Part shown: positions 1 through 9,832 of the stretch, in pieces | Position numbering within the stretch: position 1 is the first letter of the stretch | Layout: each line of letters opens with the position of its first letter | Assembly: GCF_009759665.1 (NCBI RefSeq) | Contig: NZ_WQNE01000015.1 | Location: 115,195-179,194, forward strand | Origin: Bradyrhizobium cajani | GTDB taxonomy: Bacteria; Pseudomonadota; Alphaproteobacteria; Rhizobiales; Xanthobacteraceae | Direction: 5' to 3' | Length of the DNA: 64,000 bases | Position numbers and translations under genes: made by a program | Notes under the pieces: model-generated | What the model saw: the letters and a program-made list of their open reading frames with translations, nothing else | The model's database searches: none | What the model was told of the DNA's origin: nothing

Positions 1-3000
1 CATGCCGCGAGCTTCACCTACCAGGTGCGCATCGTCGATCTCGCCGGCAATATCGGCACCACGGCCAGCCAGGCCGTGACGATCGACACGACGGCGCCAT
101 CGGAGGCGCTGGCGATCACAGCCATCAGTGCAGACACCGGCACCGCCGGCGATTTCGTCACCAGCGACACGAGTCTGACGGTCTCCGGCACCAACGGTGC
201 GCTGGCCCCCGGCGAGAGGATTCAGGTGTCGAGCGATGGCGGCGTCACCTGGGCCGACGTCACGCAGTCGACGGCGACGACCTGGAGCCATGCCGATCCG
301 GCGACGCATGCCGCGAGCTTCACCTATCAGGCCCGCATTGTCGATCTCTCCGGCAATATCGGCACCGCCACAAGCCATGCGGTGACGATCGACACCGGGG
401 CACCAGCCGAGGCGCTGGCGATCACGGCGATCAGCTCCGACACCGGCACGGCCGGCGATTTCGTCACCAGCGACACGACGCTGACGGTCTCCGGCACCAA
501 CGGCGCGCTGGCCGCTAGCGAGAAGATCCAGGTGTCGAGCGATGGCGGCGTCACCTGGGCCGACGTCACGCAGTCGACGGCGACAAGCTGGAGCCATGTC
601 GACCCGGCGACACATGCCGCGAGCTTCACCTACCAGGCGCGCATTGTCGATCTCGCCGGCAATATCGGAACGACGGCCAGCCAGGCGATCACGATCGACA
701 CCGGGGCACCGACCGAGGCGTTGGCGATCGCGGCGATCAGTTCGGACACCGGCACGGCCGGTGATTTCATCACCAGCGACACGACGCTGACTGTCTCCGG
801 CAGCAATGGCGCGCTGGCCGCCGGCGACAAGATTCAAGTGTCGAGCGATGGAGGGACGACCTGGGTCGACGTCACGCAGTCGACCGCAACGACCTGGAGC
901 TACCTCGACCCGGCGACGCATGCCGCGAGCTTCACCTACCAGGCGCGCATCGTCAATCTTGCCGGCAATATCGGCACCACGACGAGCCATGCGGTGACGA
1001 TCGATACCACGGCACCGGGCGAGACGCTGGCAATCACGGCGATCAGCTCCGACACCGGCACGGGCGGCGATTTCGTCACCAGCGACACGAGTCTGACGGT
1101 CTCCGGCACCAACGGTGTGCTGGCCGCCGGCGAGAGGATCCAGGTCAGTAGCGACGGCGGGACCACCTGGGCCGACGTGACGCAATCGACGTCGACGACC
1201 TGGAGCTATGTCGACCCGACGACGCACGCCACGAGCTTTACTTACCAGGCGCGCATCATCGATCTCGCCGGCAATATCGGCACCACCACAAGCCATGCGG
1301 TGACGATCGACACCACGGCGCCGGCCGAGGCACTGGCGATCACGGCGATCGGCTCGGACACCGGCACGGCCGGCGACTTCATCACCAGCGATACGACGCT
1401 GACGGTCTCCGGCACCAACGGTGCGCTGGCCGCCGGCGAGAAGATCCAGATCTCGAGTGATGGCGGGACGACCTGGATTGATGTCACGCAGTCGACGTCG
1501 ACAACCTGGAGCTACGCCGACCCGGCGACGCATAGCGCCAGCTTCAGCTACCAGGTTCGCATCGTCGATCTCGGCGGCAACATCGGCACCACGGTCAGCC
1601 AGGCGATCACGATCGACACCACGGCCCCCGCGGAGACGCTGGCGATTACGGCCATCGACCAGGATACCGGCACGCCGGGCGACTTCGTGACCAATGACCC
1701 GACGCTGACGGTGTCCGGTACCAACGGCGTGCTGGCCTTTGGCGAGAAGATCCAGGTCTCCAGCGACGGCGGTGTGACCTGGGCCGACGCCACGCAGTCG
1801 ACGTCGACGACGTGGAGCTATGTCGACCCGGTGACACATGCATCGAGCTTCACCTATCAGGCCCGGATCGTCGACGCCGCCGGAAATATTGGCACCACGG
1901 CCAGCCATGCCGTCACGATCGATACGTCTGCGCCGACGGAGAGCCTTGCAATCGGCTCTGTGGCGGGAAGCTCGTCGCCCACGAGCACCGCGATTACGAT
2001 ATCCGGGACCAACAGCGTGCTTCAGGCCGGCGACAAGGTCCAGATCAGCACCGACGGCACCACCTGGACCGATGTTGCCCGCAACAGCCTGACGCGGTGG
2101 AGCTTCGTCGACACCACTGTCCGCACCGCGAATTTCACCTACTTCACGCGCGTTGTGGATTCCACCGGCAATGTCGGCGCCACCGCGAACCAGCCGGTTG
2201 TGGTCGCCGGCAATGGCGGGACCGCGACGATCGCCGGCGCCTCCTCCGTCCTCGCCGAGTTTACCGGGAGTGGCGGCACGCTTCAGATCGGGCCGGCCGG
2301 ACTGACCGGCACGATCAACGCGATCTCGATCGCTAGCGGTTCCGTCACGATCAACGGCACCGGTACCGTCACGGCGACCACCGGCGACGCGATCGATCTC
2401 TATGCGACCGGCGCCACATCGGCCAATCCGGCGAACCTGACCGTCAATCCGACCGGACAGGTCACCGGCGCCGCATCCGGTATCTCGGTCCTTCAGAACG
2501 CATACGGATCCATCACGGTCACGGCGTCCGGACCGGTGACGGGTCAGTCGGGCAAGGGCATTTGGGCCCAGCAAAGCGCCACGGGCACCGGCAGCATCCT
2601 GATCAACGGGTCGGGCAGCGTCACCGGAAGCGGCGCGGCCTTCAGCGGAATCGTCGCCACGATTCTGAATGCATCGAACAACAACAATATTACCGTCAAC
2701 GAGAGCGGAGACATCACGGGCGGATATGACGGCATCCGGGTCGTGACCAACGGCAATGGCAATGAAATCATCACCACGGGTGCCAATGCCACCGTTACGG
2801 GCCTGACGCATTACGGCATCGAAGCGCAGTCCGGCGGCACCGGCAACATCTCGATCACGACCGGCTCTACCGGCACGATCACGGCCGCCAGCGCCGCCAT
2901 CAACGCATACAACCAGGCCTCCGCGATTCCAAAGGTCGGCGGCGTCATCGCCAGCTCGATTTCGGTGACCGCCAACGGCACGATCAATTCCGGAACGGTG

Positions 3001-6000
3001 CTGACCGGCAACGGCAGCCTGCCGGCCGGCATCCTGGCAGGCTACAAGGGCGGAGCGAACAACACCGTCAATTCCAGCGTCTACGGCAATGTCAACATCG
3101 ACAACTACGCCAATGTCAATGCCGCAGCTGGCGACGGCATCCGCGGCTACAATTTCGGCAGCGGCAACGTCACCATCAATCACCATGCCGGCGCGATCAC
3201 CGCGAAGAACGAGTATGGCATCGCCGCGAGCAGCTACGGCAGCGGCAATGTTTCGATAACGACGAGCACCGGCACGAGCATCGCCTCCGGCTCGCATGGC
3301 ATCATGGCAATCAATCTGGCGACCGCGATCGCAGGCTCGGCGCTGTCGAGCGTGAGCGTCACGGCCTCGGGCACGATTACGTCAGGCACCCATCTTTCGA
3401 GCGGAGGCAGTCAACCGCAGGGCATTTCCGTCGGCTATTTCGGCAGCAATGGCACGTCGAATTCCAACATCAACGGCACTGTCACCCTGGACAATTCCGC
3501 CAACGTGACGGCGCTCGCCGGCTGGGGTCTTCTGGCCTACAACTGGGGGAATGGCAACGTCACGCTGATCGACCGGGCCAATACGGTCGTCTCGGGCGCG
3601 CAGATCGGCATCGCGGCCAGCTCGAACGTGAGCGGACCGACGGCGACGCCCTCCACGGTGACGCTCACTGTCGAGGCCAACGCCACGATCACGTCCGGGG
3701 CCCTCTATGGCCTCGCGGGCATCCAGTCCAACAACGCCAGCGGCGGCAGCATTTTTATCACCACCGCCAGCGGCGACGTCATCACCTCCGGCGGGACCGG
3801 CATCAATGCAAATGCGGTAGCTTCGAGCGCCTCGTCCGGGACACAGGTCTCGGTGACGGCGGCCGGCACGATCAATTCGGGCTACAATTTCTTCTCGAAC
3901 GGCTCGGGTCCATCGGGCATTGCGGCCGGCTTCGGCAGCAGCAATGGACAGGTTAATTCGGCCGTCCAGGGTAACGTTGTCGTCAACACCTCGGCGTCCG
4001 TCACGGCCGCCTCGGGCTGGGGTCTCAACCTCTACAATTTCGGCACCGGCAATATCAGCGCGACGGTTCAGGCGGGGGCGGTGATCAAGGCACCCCTGGT
4101 CGGCATCAACGCCTTCGCCCAGGGGGGCGGCAGCGTCACGATCATCAACAACGGCGCGATCACGTCATCGGGCGTGGCGATCAACACGGGCACCGGCACC
4201 GGCGCGTCCAGCGTCAATGGCACGATGTCCGTGACCAACACGGGGACCATCGTCGGCTCCGGCTCGGTGTTCAACCAGGTCGTTCAGATCAACAGCTCCA
4301 ACAGCACGCAGGCGGCGACCTTCACCAACGCCGGCACCGTCACGGCGAGCCTGTTCGGCAAGACGACCAACAGCTACGCCCTTGCGATGTACAGCGTCAG
4401 CGGGACCGTCACGGCCCTCAACAACGGCGGCGGCGTTCTGACCGGAAACGTCTCGCTCGGCGGGGCCGCGAGCTTCACCAACGCGGCGGGGGCCATCTGG
4501 AGCCTTAACGGCCAGAATTCCATCGGCAGCAGTGGGGGTTTGGTCGCCAACGCCGGAATCATGAACGTGCTCGGGTTCGCCATCCTGTCGTCCGGCGGCA
4601 GTCTGGCGCTGGCCAACACCGGCAGCATCAATCTCGCGCCCAATAGTGCGGCGCGGATCTTTGGCAACGTGTCGGGCAATGGCACGATCTTGATCGGAGA
4701 CAGGTCCGAGCTCGAGATCTCCGGAACGGTGACGGGGCAGACCGTGTCCTTCGCGACGACCGGTCGCGGCCTCCTGACCATCGACCTTCCGTCCTCCTTC
4801 AGTGCCACGATCGATCATTTTTCGATCGGCAATGTGATCGCGTTGACCGGGGCCGGCATTTCGAGCGCGACGCTGGGAAGCGGCACGATTTCCGTCACGG
4901 GCGCGAGTCAGAGCTATTCCTACAACGTCACGAACGTGCAATCCGGCGCCATGCTCGACATCCTGGCCGCCGACAAGCTGATGCTGCTGTCGGCCTCCAC
5001 GGTCCAGCTTTCCGACAACCTCCAGTATTTCATCTCGAGCCCTGCGCTGTCCTACGTTCTCGACCACGATACGATTTCGGGTTCCGGCTCCGGCTTCGTA
5101 GTGAGCACCACGGATGCAAGCATCGCTAACACCTACTCGGTGGTGGTGAACCAGACCTCGTCGATCAATGTCACGGGCGCCGGCGTGGGCGTGGCCGTTT
5201 CGACAGGCGGTGCCAATATCGCCATCGTCAATGCCGGAACGGTTTCGAGCGGCGGCACCGGAATCAGCTCGAGTTCCGGCGGCGGCGCTGCCGACATCTC
5301 GGACTACGGCAATGTCAGCGGCACCCAATATGCGATTGCCGCAACGTCCAGCAGCGGAAAGCTGAACATCCTGACCGGCATCGGTGCGAGCCTCACCAGC
5401 GCCAATTCGTACGGGCTCTACGCGCAGACAACCTCCGGCGACATCAACATCACGACTCTGTTCGGAACCATCAATTCGGGAAGCGCCGGTATCCTGGCGC
5501 AGGAGCAGGGCAGCGCGGGTGCCTCTGGCTCGATCACGGTCATCAACGAGTCGACCATCACCTCCGGAGCCTTTTCAATCAACTCCGGTGCTGCGACCGT
5601 CGGTCCGGCCAACGGCTCTGCCGGCATCAGGGCCGGAATTCTGAACAACGGCACGACGTCGTTCAACGGCTCGACCACCACCGGCAACGTCTATGTCGAA
5701 GACCGCGGCAACATCACGGCTGCGACCGGCTCCGGAATCTTTGCCTTCAACTATGGGGCCGGCAACACGACCGTGTCGCTCGGGCAGGGCGCGCAGATCC
5801 AGGCGACTGCCGCGGGCAGCCCGACCAGCTCGGGCTTCACCCAATACGGCATCTTTGCCTTCAACTATGGCGCCGGCAGCTCGACGGTCACCACCGGCTG
5901 GGGCTCGACCATCAATTCCGGCGGGACAGCCATCAATGCCGGCAACCAGGCCACGACGATTGCGCAGGGCTCGGGCAGCACGGTCACCGTGATCGCGCAA

Positions 6001-8976
6001 GGCATCATCACTTCCGGCGTCAACAACAACAATTCCGGCAGTGCGCCATCCGCCATTCAGGCCGGCTACAACCCGGGCAATGCCGGCGTTTCCAATCCCA
6101 ACACGAATAACGTGTACGGCGACGTTTTCGTCGGTGTGTCCGGCGACGGCAGCACCAACGGCTTCATCACCGCGGCGGCTGGATCGGGCATCAATGCGTA
6201 CAACTATGGTGTCGGCAGCGTGACCGTCACACTGGGGCCCCGGGTTTCGATCCAGGCCCTGACCGCAGCGACAAGCTCGACATCGGGGAATGCACCCTAT
6301 GGCATTGGTATCCTGACCCTTGGGCCCGGCAACATCACCGTCACGACGGGTAGCCAGGACAACATCCAGTCCGGCAGCACCGGCATCAATGCGGTCAACG
6401 AGGCGACCTCGATCGCGGCCGCCGTCGGAGCCACCATCGCGGTGACGACGGCTGGAGTCATTCACTCTCGAACGCTTCTGAACAACGGGGGCAATCAGCC
6501 ATCGGGAATTTCCGCGGGCTTCCTCGGGGGCCTCACCCAGACGCCGAATCTCAACGTCAACGGCGCGGTGATCATCAACAATGCTGCAACGATCACCGCC
6601 GATGCGGGCATAGGCATCAACGCCTACAATTTCGGCAACGGCAACATCGCCGTGAACCAGGCCAGCGGCGCCAATATCACAGCGGTCCAGCAGGCGATCA
6701 GTGCCCATGCGGAAGGCGCGGGGACCGGCGACATCGCGGTCAATGTCTACGCCAATTCGACGCTGACCTCCGCGGCCAGTTACGGCATCATGGCCCTCAA
6801 CACGAACAACGGGAGCATCTCGGTCATCACCTCCGCCGGCGACGTGATCAACTCCGGAGGCGCGGGCATCAACGCGGCCCAAGAGGCTACGGCGACTTCC
6901 GCCAGCACGTCGGTCGTTGTGACCGCTGCCGGCACGATCAATTCGGGGACGGCGCTGACCGGTTTCGGCAATCAGCCCGCCGGCATCATTGCAGGCTATA
7001 TCGGGCAGGCCACCAATCCGGCGCCCGGCAATGCCGCGAACTACAATGTCCACGGCGAGGTCGTCGTGAACAACTTTGCGACGATTACCGCAGCCGCCGG
7101 TAACGGGATTCAGGCCTATAACTACGGAACCGGCGACGTCTACGCGAACAATTTCGGCGCGACGATCACCGCGCTCGGTGGCGCCAGCCCGCCGAACGGA
7201 TCGGGCGTGGGCATTCTGGCGCAGACCTACGGGCCCGGCAGCGTCTACGTCACGACGACGGGGGCAACCTTCATCAATTCCGGCAGCTCGGGCATCGCCG
7301 CGTTGAACAAGGCGACGACCGCCGACCCTGGCAATCCGACGGTTGTCGTGCCCGCGACGTCCGTGATCTCGGTGATTGCCAACGGCACGATCCACTCCGG
7401 CACGATTCCGACGGCCAACGCCGCCGGCGATCCGGCTGCCGGTATTCTGGCGAGCTACAACCCCAACAATCAGAGCACAGTCGACAGTCGTGTGCTCGGC
7501 TCCATCTTCGTCGACGATCACGCAACCATCGTTGCGCCGACCGGGACGGACGGCATCCGTGCCGCCAACTATGGGACCGGCAATATTTCAATCGTCGTCG
7601 AGTCCGATGCCGACATTATCGCCGGCCGTTACGGTGTGGCCGGGCTCGGCTATGACGGGGGCGACGTCAGCATCGTCATTGCCGGTTCTGTGATCGGCGG
7701 GACCGCGGGCATCGACGCCATCACGACCGGGTCCGGAATCGTGACGATCGACAATTCCGGCTTCGTCAGCGGTGTGATCACCGCCTACAACGGCACCGTC
7801 ACCAACCAGGCCGGCGCCGACTGGCAGCTCAACGGCGCCAGCGTGTTCACCGGCACGAGCACACTTTCCAACGCCGGTACAATCGAGAGCACCGGCGTGT
7901 CGTCGATCCAGGGGCTCGCAGGCCTTACCAACACCGGAACGATTGCGGTTGAATCCGGAAGCCTGACCATTGGTTCTTCCGTAACCGGCGGTGGCACGGC
8001 CATCGTCCACAATGCGTCGCTCGTCCTGAGCGGTGCCTCGGATATGCTCGTCTCCTTCAATACGGGACCGACCACGCCCGGAGTGCTCGTGCTCGGCGAC
8101 GTCACGCATTTCACCGGAACGGTCACAGGCTTCACCTATGGAGACACGATCGATCTGGTCGGGATTGCGCCCGGAAGCGTCAGCGTATCCAATTCGGGCG
8201 GGCTGACCGTAAACTACGGGACGGGGGCGTTCGCGCTCGTCGGCGACTATGATCCGACGGGCTTCTCCATCGCATCCGACGGCCAGGGCGGGACGAATAT
8301 CGTCTGGAATCATCAGGCGCCGGTCATCGTGACCAGCCAGTTCGGCACGGTACACAATCCGGATGGATCGACGACCATCACGGGCCTGCTGGTGACCGAT
8401 TCCGATCCGAATGCGGGGACCGAGACATTCAGCCTCGCGGCAACGACGCAAGCCGCGTCGTCGGGAAGCAGCGTCTCCGTGTCGACGAGCTCGGGCTCTC
8501 TCTCGGCCATCAACGGCATCTTTGCATCCGGGGTGACCTATCTGCCGGGAGCCACGCCGCCGGCGACGGACATGGTCTCGCTGACGGTCAAGGACGGTTT
8601 TGGTGCGACCCAGACCGTGAACTTCGTCTTCAATCAGGCCGGTATCGGCCCGAACATCACCCTGCAAGGCACGGCCGGCAACGACGTGATCTTCGCCACC
8701 AATTCCGCAGACACACTGGCCGGCGGCACGGGGCTGGATCAGTTCGTGTTCGCACCGGCATCGGCCTCGCCAATCATGCACACGATTTCCGACTTCACCG
8801 TGGGGATCGACAAGCTCGATGTTCGTCAGTTCAGCGGACTTTCGGCATCGTCACTTCCCAGCGAGGTTCAGGTCGGGAACGACACGCTGCTCTCGCTTGG
8901 TGCGAATGACTCCATCCTTCTGAAGAACATCGTTGCAACGAGTCTGCACGCGACCGATTTCATCTTCCACGCCTGA
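1..8976 (+). CDS. Giant repetitive RTX-type adhesin / surface protein (5' end outside the window)
   Basis: The reading frame is open from base 1, so the true start lies to the left. Nucleotides about 93-2200 encode seven Ig-like units of about 101 residues, each starting near a TAP(S/A/T)E(A/S)L motif and ending in a HAASFTYQ-like strand; this is the BapA/Big type of array. About 2200-8100 is a low-complexity Gly/Asn/Ser/Thr region with recurring GI.AYNYG.GNV motifs, as expected of a long beta-helix. A cadherin-like segment (about 8310-8640) and a short RTX-like C-terminus (GTAGNDVIFATNSADTLAGG, then ISDFTVGIDKLDV) follow. There are no cysteines in the parts I read. The C-terminal layout predicts type I secretion and display or release at the cell surface, probably for adhesion or biofilm (inference). 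The nearest exporter is the ABC/MFP pair at 15343-18463. Confidence 0.85.
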   Translation, partial: HAASFTYQVRIVDLAGNIGTTASQAVTIDTTAPSEALAITAISADTGTAGDFVTSDTSLTVSGTNGALAPGERIQVSSDGGVTWADVTQSTATTWSHADPATHAASFTYQARIVDLSGNIGTATSHAVTIDTGAPAEALAITAISSDTGTAGDFVTSDTTLTVSGTNGALAASEKIQVSSDGGVTWADVTQSTATSWSHVDPATHAASFTYQARIVDLAGNIGTTASQAITIDTGAPTEALAIAAISSDTGTAGDFITSDTTLTVSGSNGALAAGDKIQVSSDGGTTWVDVTQSTATTWSYLDPATHAASFTYQARIVNLAGNIGTTTSHAVTIDTTAPGETLAITAISSDTGTGGDFVTSDTSLTVSGTNGVLAAGERIQVSSDGGTTWADVTQSTSTTWSYVDPTTHATSFTYQARIIDLAGNIGTTTSHAVTIDTTAPAEALAITAIGSDTGTAGDFITSDTTLTVSGTNGALAAGEKIQISSDGGTTWIDVTQSTSTTWSYADPATHSASFSYQVRIVDLGGNIGTTVSQAITIDTTAPAETLAITAIDQDTGTPGDFVTNDPTLTVSGTNGVLAFGEKIQVSSDGGVTWADATQSTSTTWSYVDPVTHASSFTYQARIVDAAGNIGTTASHAVTIDTSAPTESLAIGSVAGSSSPTSTAITISGTNSVLQAGDKVQISTDGTTWTDVARNSLTRWSFVDTTVRTANFTYFTRVVDSTGNVGATANQPVVVAGNGGTATIAGASSVLAEFTGSGGTLQIGPAGLTGTINAISIASGSVTINGTGTVTATTGDAIDLYATGATSANPANLTVNPTGQVTGAASGISVLQNAYGSITVTASGPVTGQSGKGIWAQQSATGTGSILINGSGSVTGSGAAFSGIVATILNASNNNNITVNESGDITGGYDGIRVVTNGNGNEIITTGANATVTGLTHYGIEAQSGGTGNISITTGSTGTITAASAAINAYNQASAIPKVGGVIASSISVTANGTINSGTVLTGNGSLPAGILAGYKGGANNTVNSSVYGNVNIDNYANVNAAAGDGIRGYNFGSGNVTINHHAGAITAKNEYGIAASSYGSGNVSITTSTGTSIASGSHGIMAINLATAIAGSALSSVSVTASGTITSGTHLSSGGSQPQGISVGYFGSNGTSNSNINGTVTLDNSANVTALAGWGLLAYNWGNGNVTLIDRANTVVSGAQIGIAASSNVSGPTATPSTVTLTVEANATITSGALYGLAGIQSNNASGGSIFITTASGDVITSGGTGINANAVASSASSGTQVSVTAAGTINSGYNFFSNGSGPSGIAAGFGSSNGQVNSAVQGNVVVNTSASVTAASGWGLNLYNFGTGNISATVQAGAVIKAPLVGINAFAQGGGSVTIINNGAITSSGVAINTGTGTGASSVNGTMSVTNTGTIVGSGSVFNQVVQINSSNSTQAATFTNAGTVTASLFGKTTNSYALAMYSVSGTVTALNNGGGVLTGNVSLGGAASFTNAAGAIWSLNGQNSIGSSGGLVANAGIMNVLGFAILSSGGSLALANTGSINLAPNSAARIFGNVSGNGTILIGDRSELEISGTVTGQTVSFATTGRGLLTIDLPSSFSATIDHFSIGNVIALTGAGISSATLGSGTISVTGASQSYSYNVTNVQSGAMLDILAADKLMLLSASTVQLSDNLQYFISSPALSYVLDHDTISGSGSGFVVSTTDASIANTYSVVVNQTSSINVTGAGVGVAVSTGGANIAIVNAGTVSSGGTGISSSSGGGAADISDYGNVSGTQYAIAATSSSGKLNILTGIGASLTSANSYGLYAQTTSGDINITTLFGTINSGSAGILAQEQGSAGASGSITVINESTITSGAFSINSGAATVGPANGSAGIRAGILNNGTTSFNGSTTTGNVYVEDRGNITAATGSGIFAFNYGAGNTTVSLGQGAQIQATAAGSPTSSGFTQYGIFAFNYGAGSSTVTTGWGSTINSGGTAINAGNQATTIAQGSGSTVTVIAQGIITSGVNNNNSGSAPSAIQAGYNPGNAGVSNPNTNNVYGDVFVGVSGDGSTNGFITAAAGSGINAYNYGVGSVTVTLGPRVSIQALTAATSSTSGNAPYGIGILTLGPGNITVTTGSQDNIQSGSTGINAVNEATSIAAAVGATIAVTTAGVIHSRTLLNNGGNQPSGISAGFLGGLTQTPNLNVNGAVIINNAATITADAGIGINAYNFGNGNIAVNQASGANITAVQQAISAHAEGAGTGDIAVNVYANSTLTSAASYGIMALNTNNGSISVITSAGDVINSGGAGINAAQEATATSASTSVVVTAAGTINSGTALTGFGNQPAGIIAGYIGQATNPAPGNAANYNVHGEVVVNNFATITAAAGNGIQAYNYGTGDVYANNFGATITALGGASPPNGSGVGILAQTYGPGSVYVTTTGATFINSGSSGIAALNKATTADPGNPTVVVPATSVISVIANGTIHSGTIPTANAAGDPAAGILASYNPNNQSTVDSRVLGSIFVDDHATIVAPTGTDGIRAANYGTGNISIVVESDADIIAGRYGVAGLGYDGGDVSIVIAGSVIGGTAGIDAITTGSGIVTIDNSGFVSGVITAYNGTVTNQAGADWQLNGASVFTGTSTLSNAGTIESTGVSSIQGLAGLTNTGTIAVESGSLTIGSSVTGGGTAIVHNASLVLSGASDMLVSFNTGPTTPGVLVLGDVTHFTGTVTGFTYGDTIDLVGIAPGSVSVSNSGGLTVNYGTGAFALVGDYDPTGFSIASDGQGGTNIVWNHQAPVIVTSQFGTVHNPDGSTTITGLLVTDSDPNAGTETFSLAATTQAASSGSSVSVSTSSGSLSAINGIFASGVTYLPGATPPATDMVSLTVKDGFGATQTVNFVFNQAGIGPNITLQGTAGNDVIFATNSADTLAGGTGLDQFVFAPASASPIMHTISDFTVGIDKLDVRQFSGLSASSLPSEVQVGNDTLLSLGANDSILLKNIVATSLHATDFIFHA

Positions 8977-9208
8977 GGACAATGGATGCGTCGTGCGCCG
9001 AGATTGCCTGCTGGTGGTGGCCTTGGCTGCGCGAAGGACGACGGCGTCCTGCTGCTTCCGGACCTTTCCTGAACCCGGCCGCGCCCGCAACGCGCCGTGT
9101 AACTTGGAAGCTCTCTAAGATCTTGATCTTGCGCGGTTAATCACCGGACATGTAAGAGTGACGCCGTCCGCGCCAACTCTTGCAGGCGCCGTGTGCTTCG
9201 GGTCCGTG
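8977..9208. promoter_or_regulatory. Spacer between the adhesin and the sigma factor gene, with a 14-bp palindrome
   Basis: No gene is supported here. A perfect inverted repeat AAGATC-TT-GATCTT lies at 9117-9130, about 80 bases before the sigma factor start. It could be an operator for iron- or heme-responsive control of the sigma gene; no factor can be named from the sequence. Confidence 0.3.
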
Positions 9209-9718
9209 ATGTCCGACGTAGTGGTTGCCCCGATCTCAGCGCTCATCGATGCGTACTACGGTGAATTGCGATCTTACGCCTCCCGCAAGCTCCGCAATCC
9301 CGTCGCGGCCGAAGATATCGTTCAGGAAGCCTGGTTGCGCTTTGCCAGTTCCGACAACGAGAACATCGCCAATCCGCGGGCGTATCTCTACCGGCTCGTC
9401 GGCAACCTCGTCATCGACCAGCAGCGTCGCGAGCAGACCCGAGGACGCGCTGCGGCGCAACCTGCCGAGCATCTTGACGTCGCCGACGAGACGGCCGACC
9501 TGGAGCGCCAGATCGTGGCGCGGCAGCGGCTGACGCTTCTGGCCAAAGCCGTTTCCGAACTGCCGCCGCGATGCCGGGATTGCTTCATCCTGCGGCGCTT
9601 CGACGACGTCGAGCCGGACGAGATCGCCATACGCATGGGAATCAGCCGGAATATGGTCGAAAAGCATCTCCGGCAGGCGCTTGTCCACTGCACCAGGCGC
9701 CTGCGCGAAGGCGATTGA
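9209..9718 (+). CDS. ECF-family RNA polymerase sigma factor (FecI/HasI type)
   Basis: A 169-residue protein with sigma-70 region 2 near the N-terminus (YASRKLRNPVAAEDIVQEAW) and region 4 in the C-terminal half (ELPPRCRDCFILRRFDDV, then a helix-turn-helix around EIAIRMGISRNMVEKHLRQA). This is the usual FecI layout. The ATG at 9209 gives a normal family start; an in-frame codon at 9158 would add 17 unusual residues. It is followed by a FecR-type regulator and a TonB-dependent receptor, so by family knowledge it should direct RNA polymerase to the receptor promoter when the receptor signals that ligand (here heme or loaded hemophore) is bound. Confidence 0.92.
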   Translation: MSDVVVAPISALIDAYYGELRSYASRKLRNPVAAEDIVQEAWLRFASSDNENIANPRAYLYRLVGNLVIDQQRREQTRGRAAAQPAEHLDVADETADLERQIVARQRLTLLAKAVSELPPRCRDCFILRRFDDVEPDEIAIRMGISRNMVEKHLRQALVHCTRRLREGD

Positions 9719-9751
9719 TTTTTTCTCCCAATCGACCTCCTCTATTTTAGA
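9719..9751 (+). promoter_or_regulatory. Motif copy 1 (CGACCTCCTCT block) before the FecR gene
   Basis: A block reading CAATCGACCTCCTCTATTTT lies in the short gap after the sigma factor gene. Almost the same block occurs after the FecR gene at about 10828-10850. Both sit at the head of the next gene of the signalling set, so they are candidates for the promoter recognised by the local ECF sigma factor. The plus strand also resembles the 16S rRNA anti-Shine-Dalgarno sequence, so a role in the transcript is an alternative. Confidence 0.35.
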
Positions 9752-9832
9752 ATTGCTCCGTCATAGAGAGTGAGATCGCGGGCAACCGCCACTCTCGCGG
9801 CGCTGTTTTCATGCTGGATCGACGAATTATCC

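Noticed and set aside
5575..7521. 648-codon open frame on the minus strand inside the adhesin gene
   Set aside because: Shadow of a highly repetitive, high-G+C gene; its Arg/Gly/Asp-rich translation has no domain, and the plus frame has clear repeat architecture.
1..8976. CRISPR array suggested by regular repeats near the left edge
   Set aside because: The repeats are 303 bases long, in frame and protein-coding, with no short repeat-spacer pattern.
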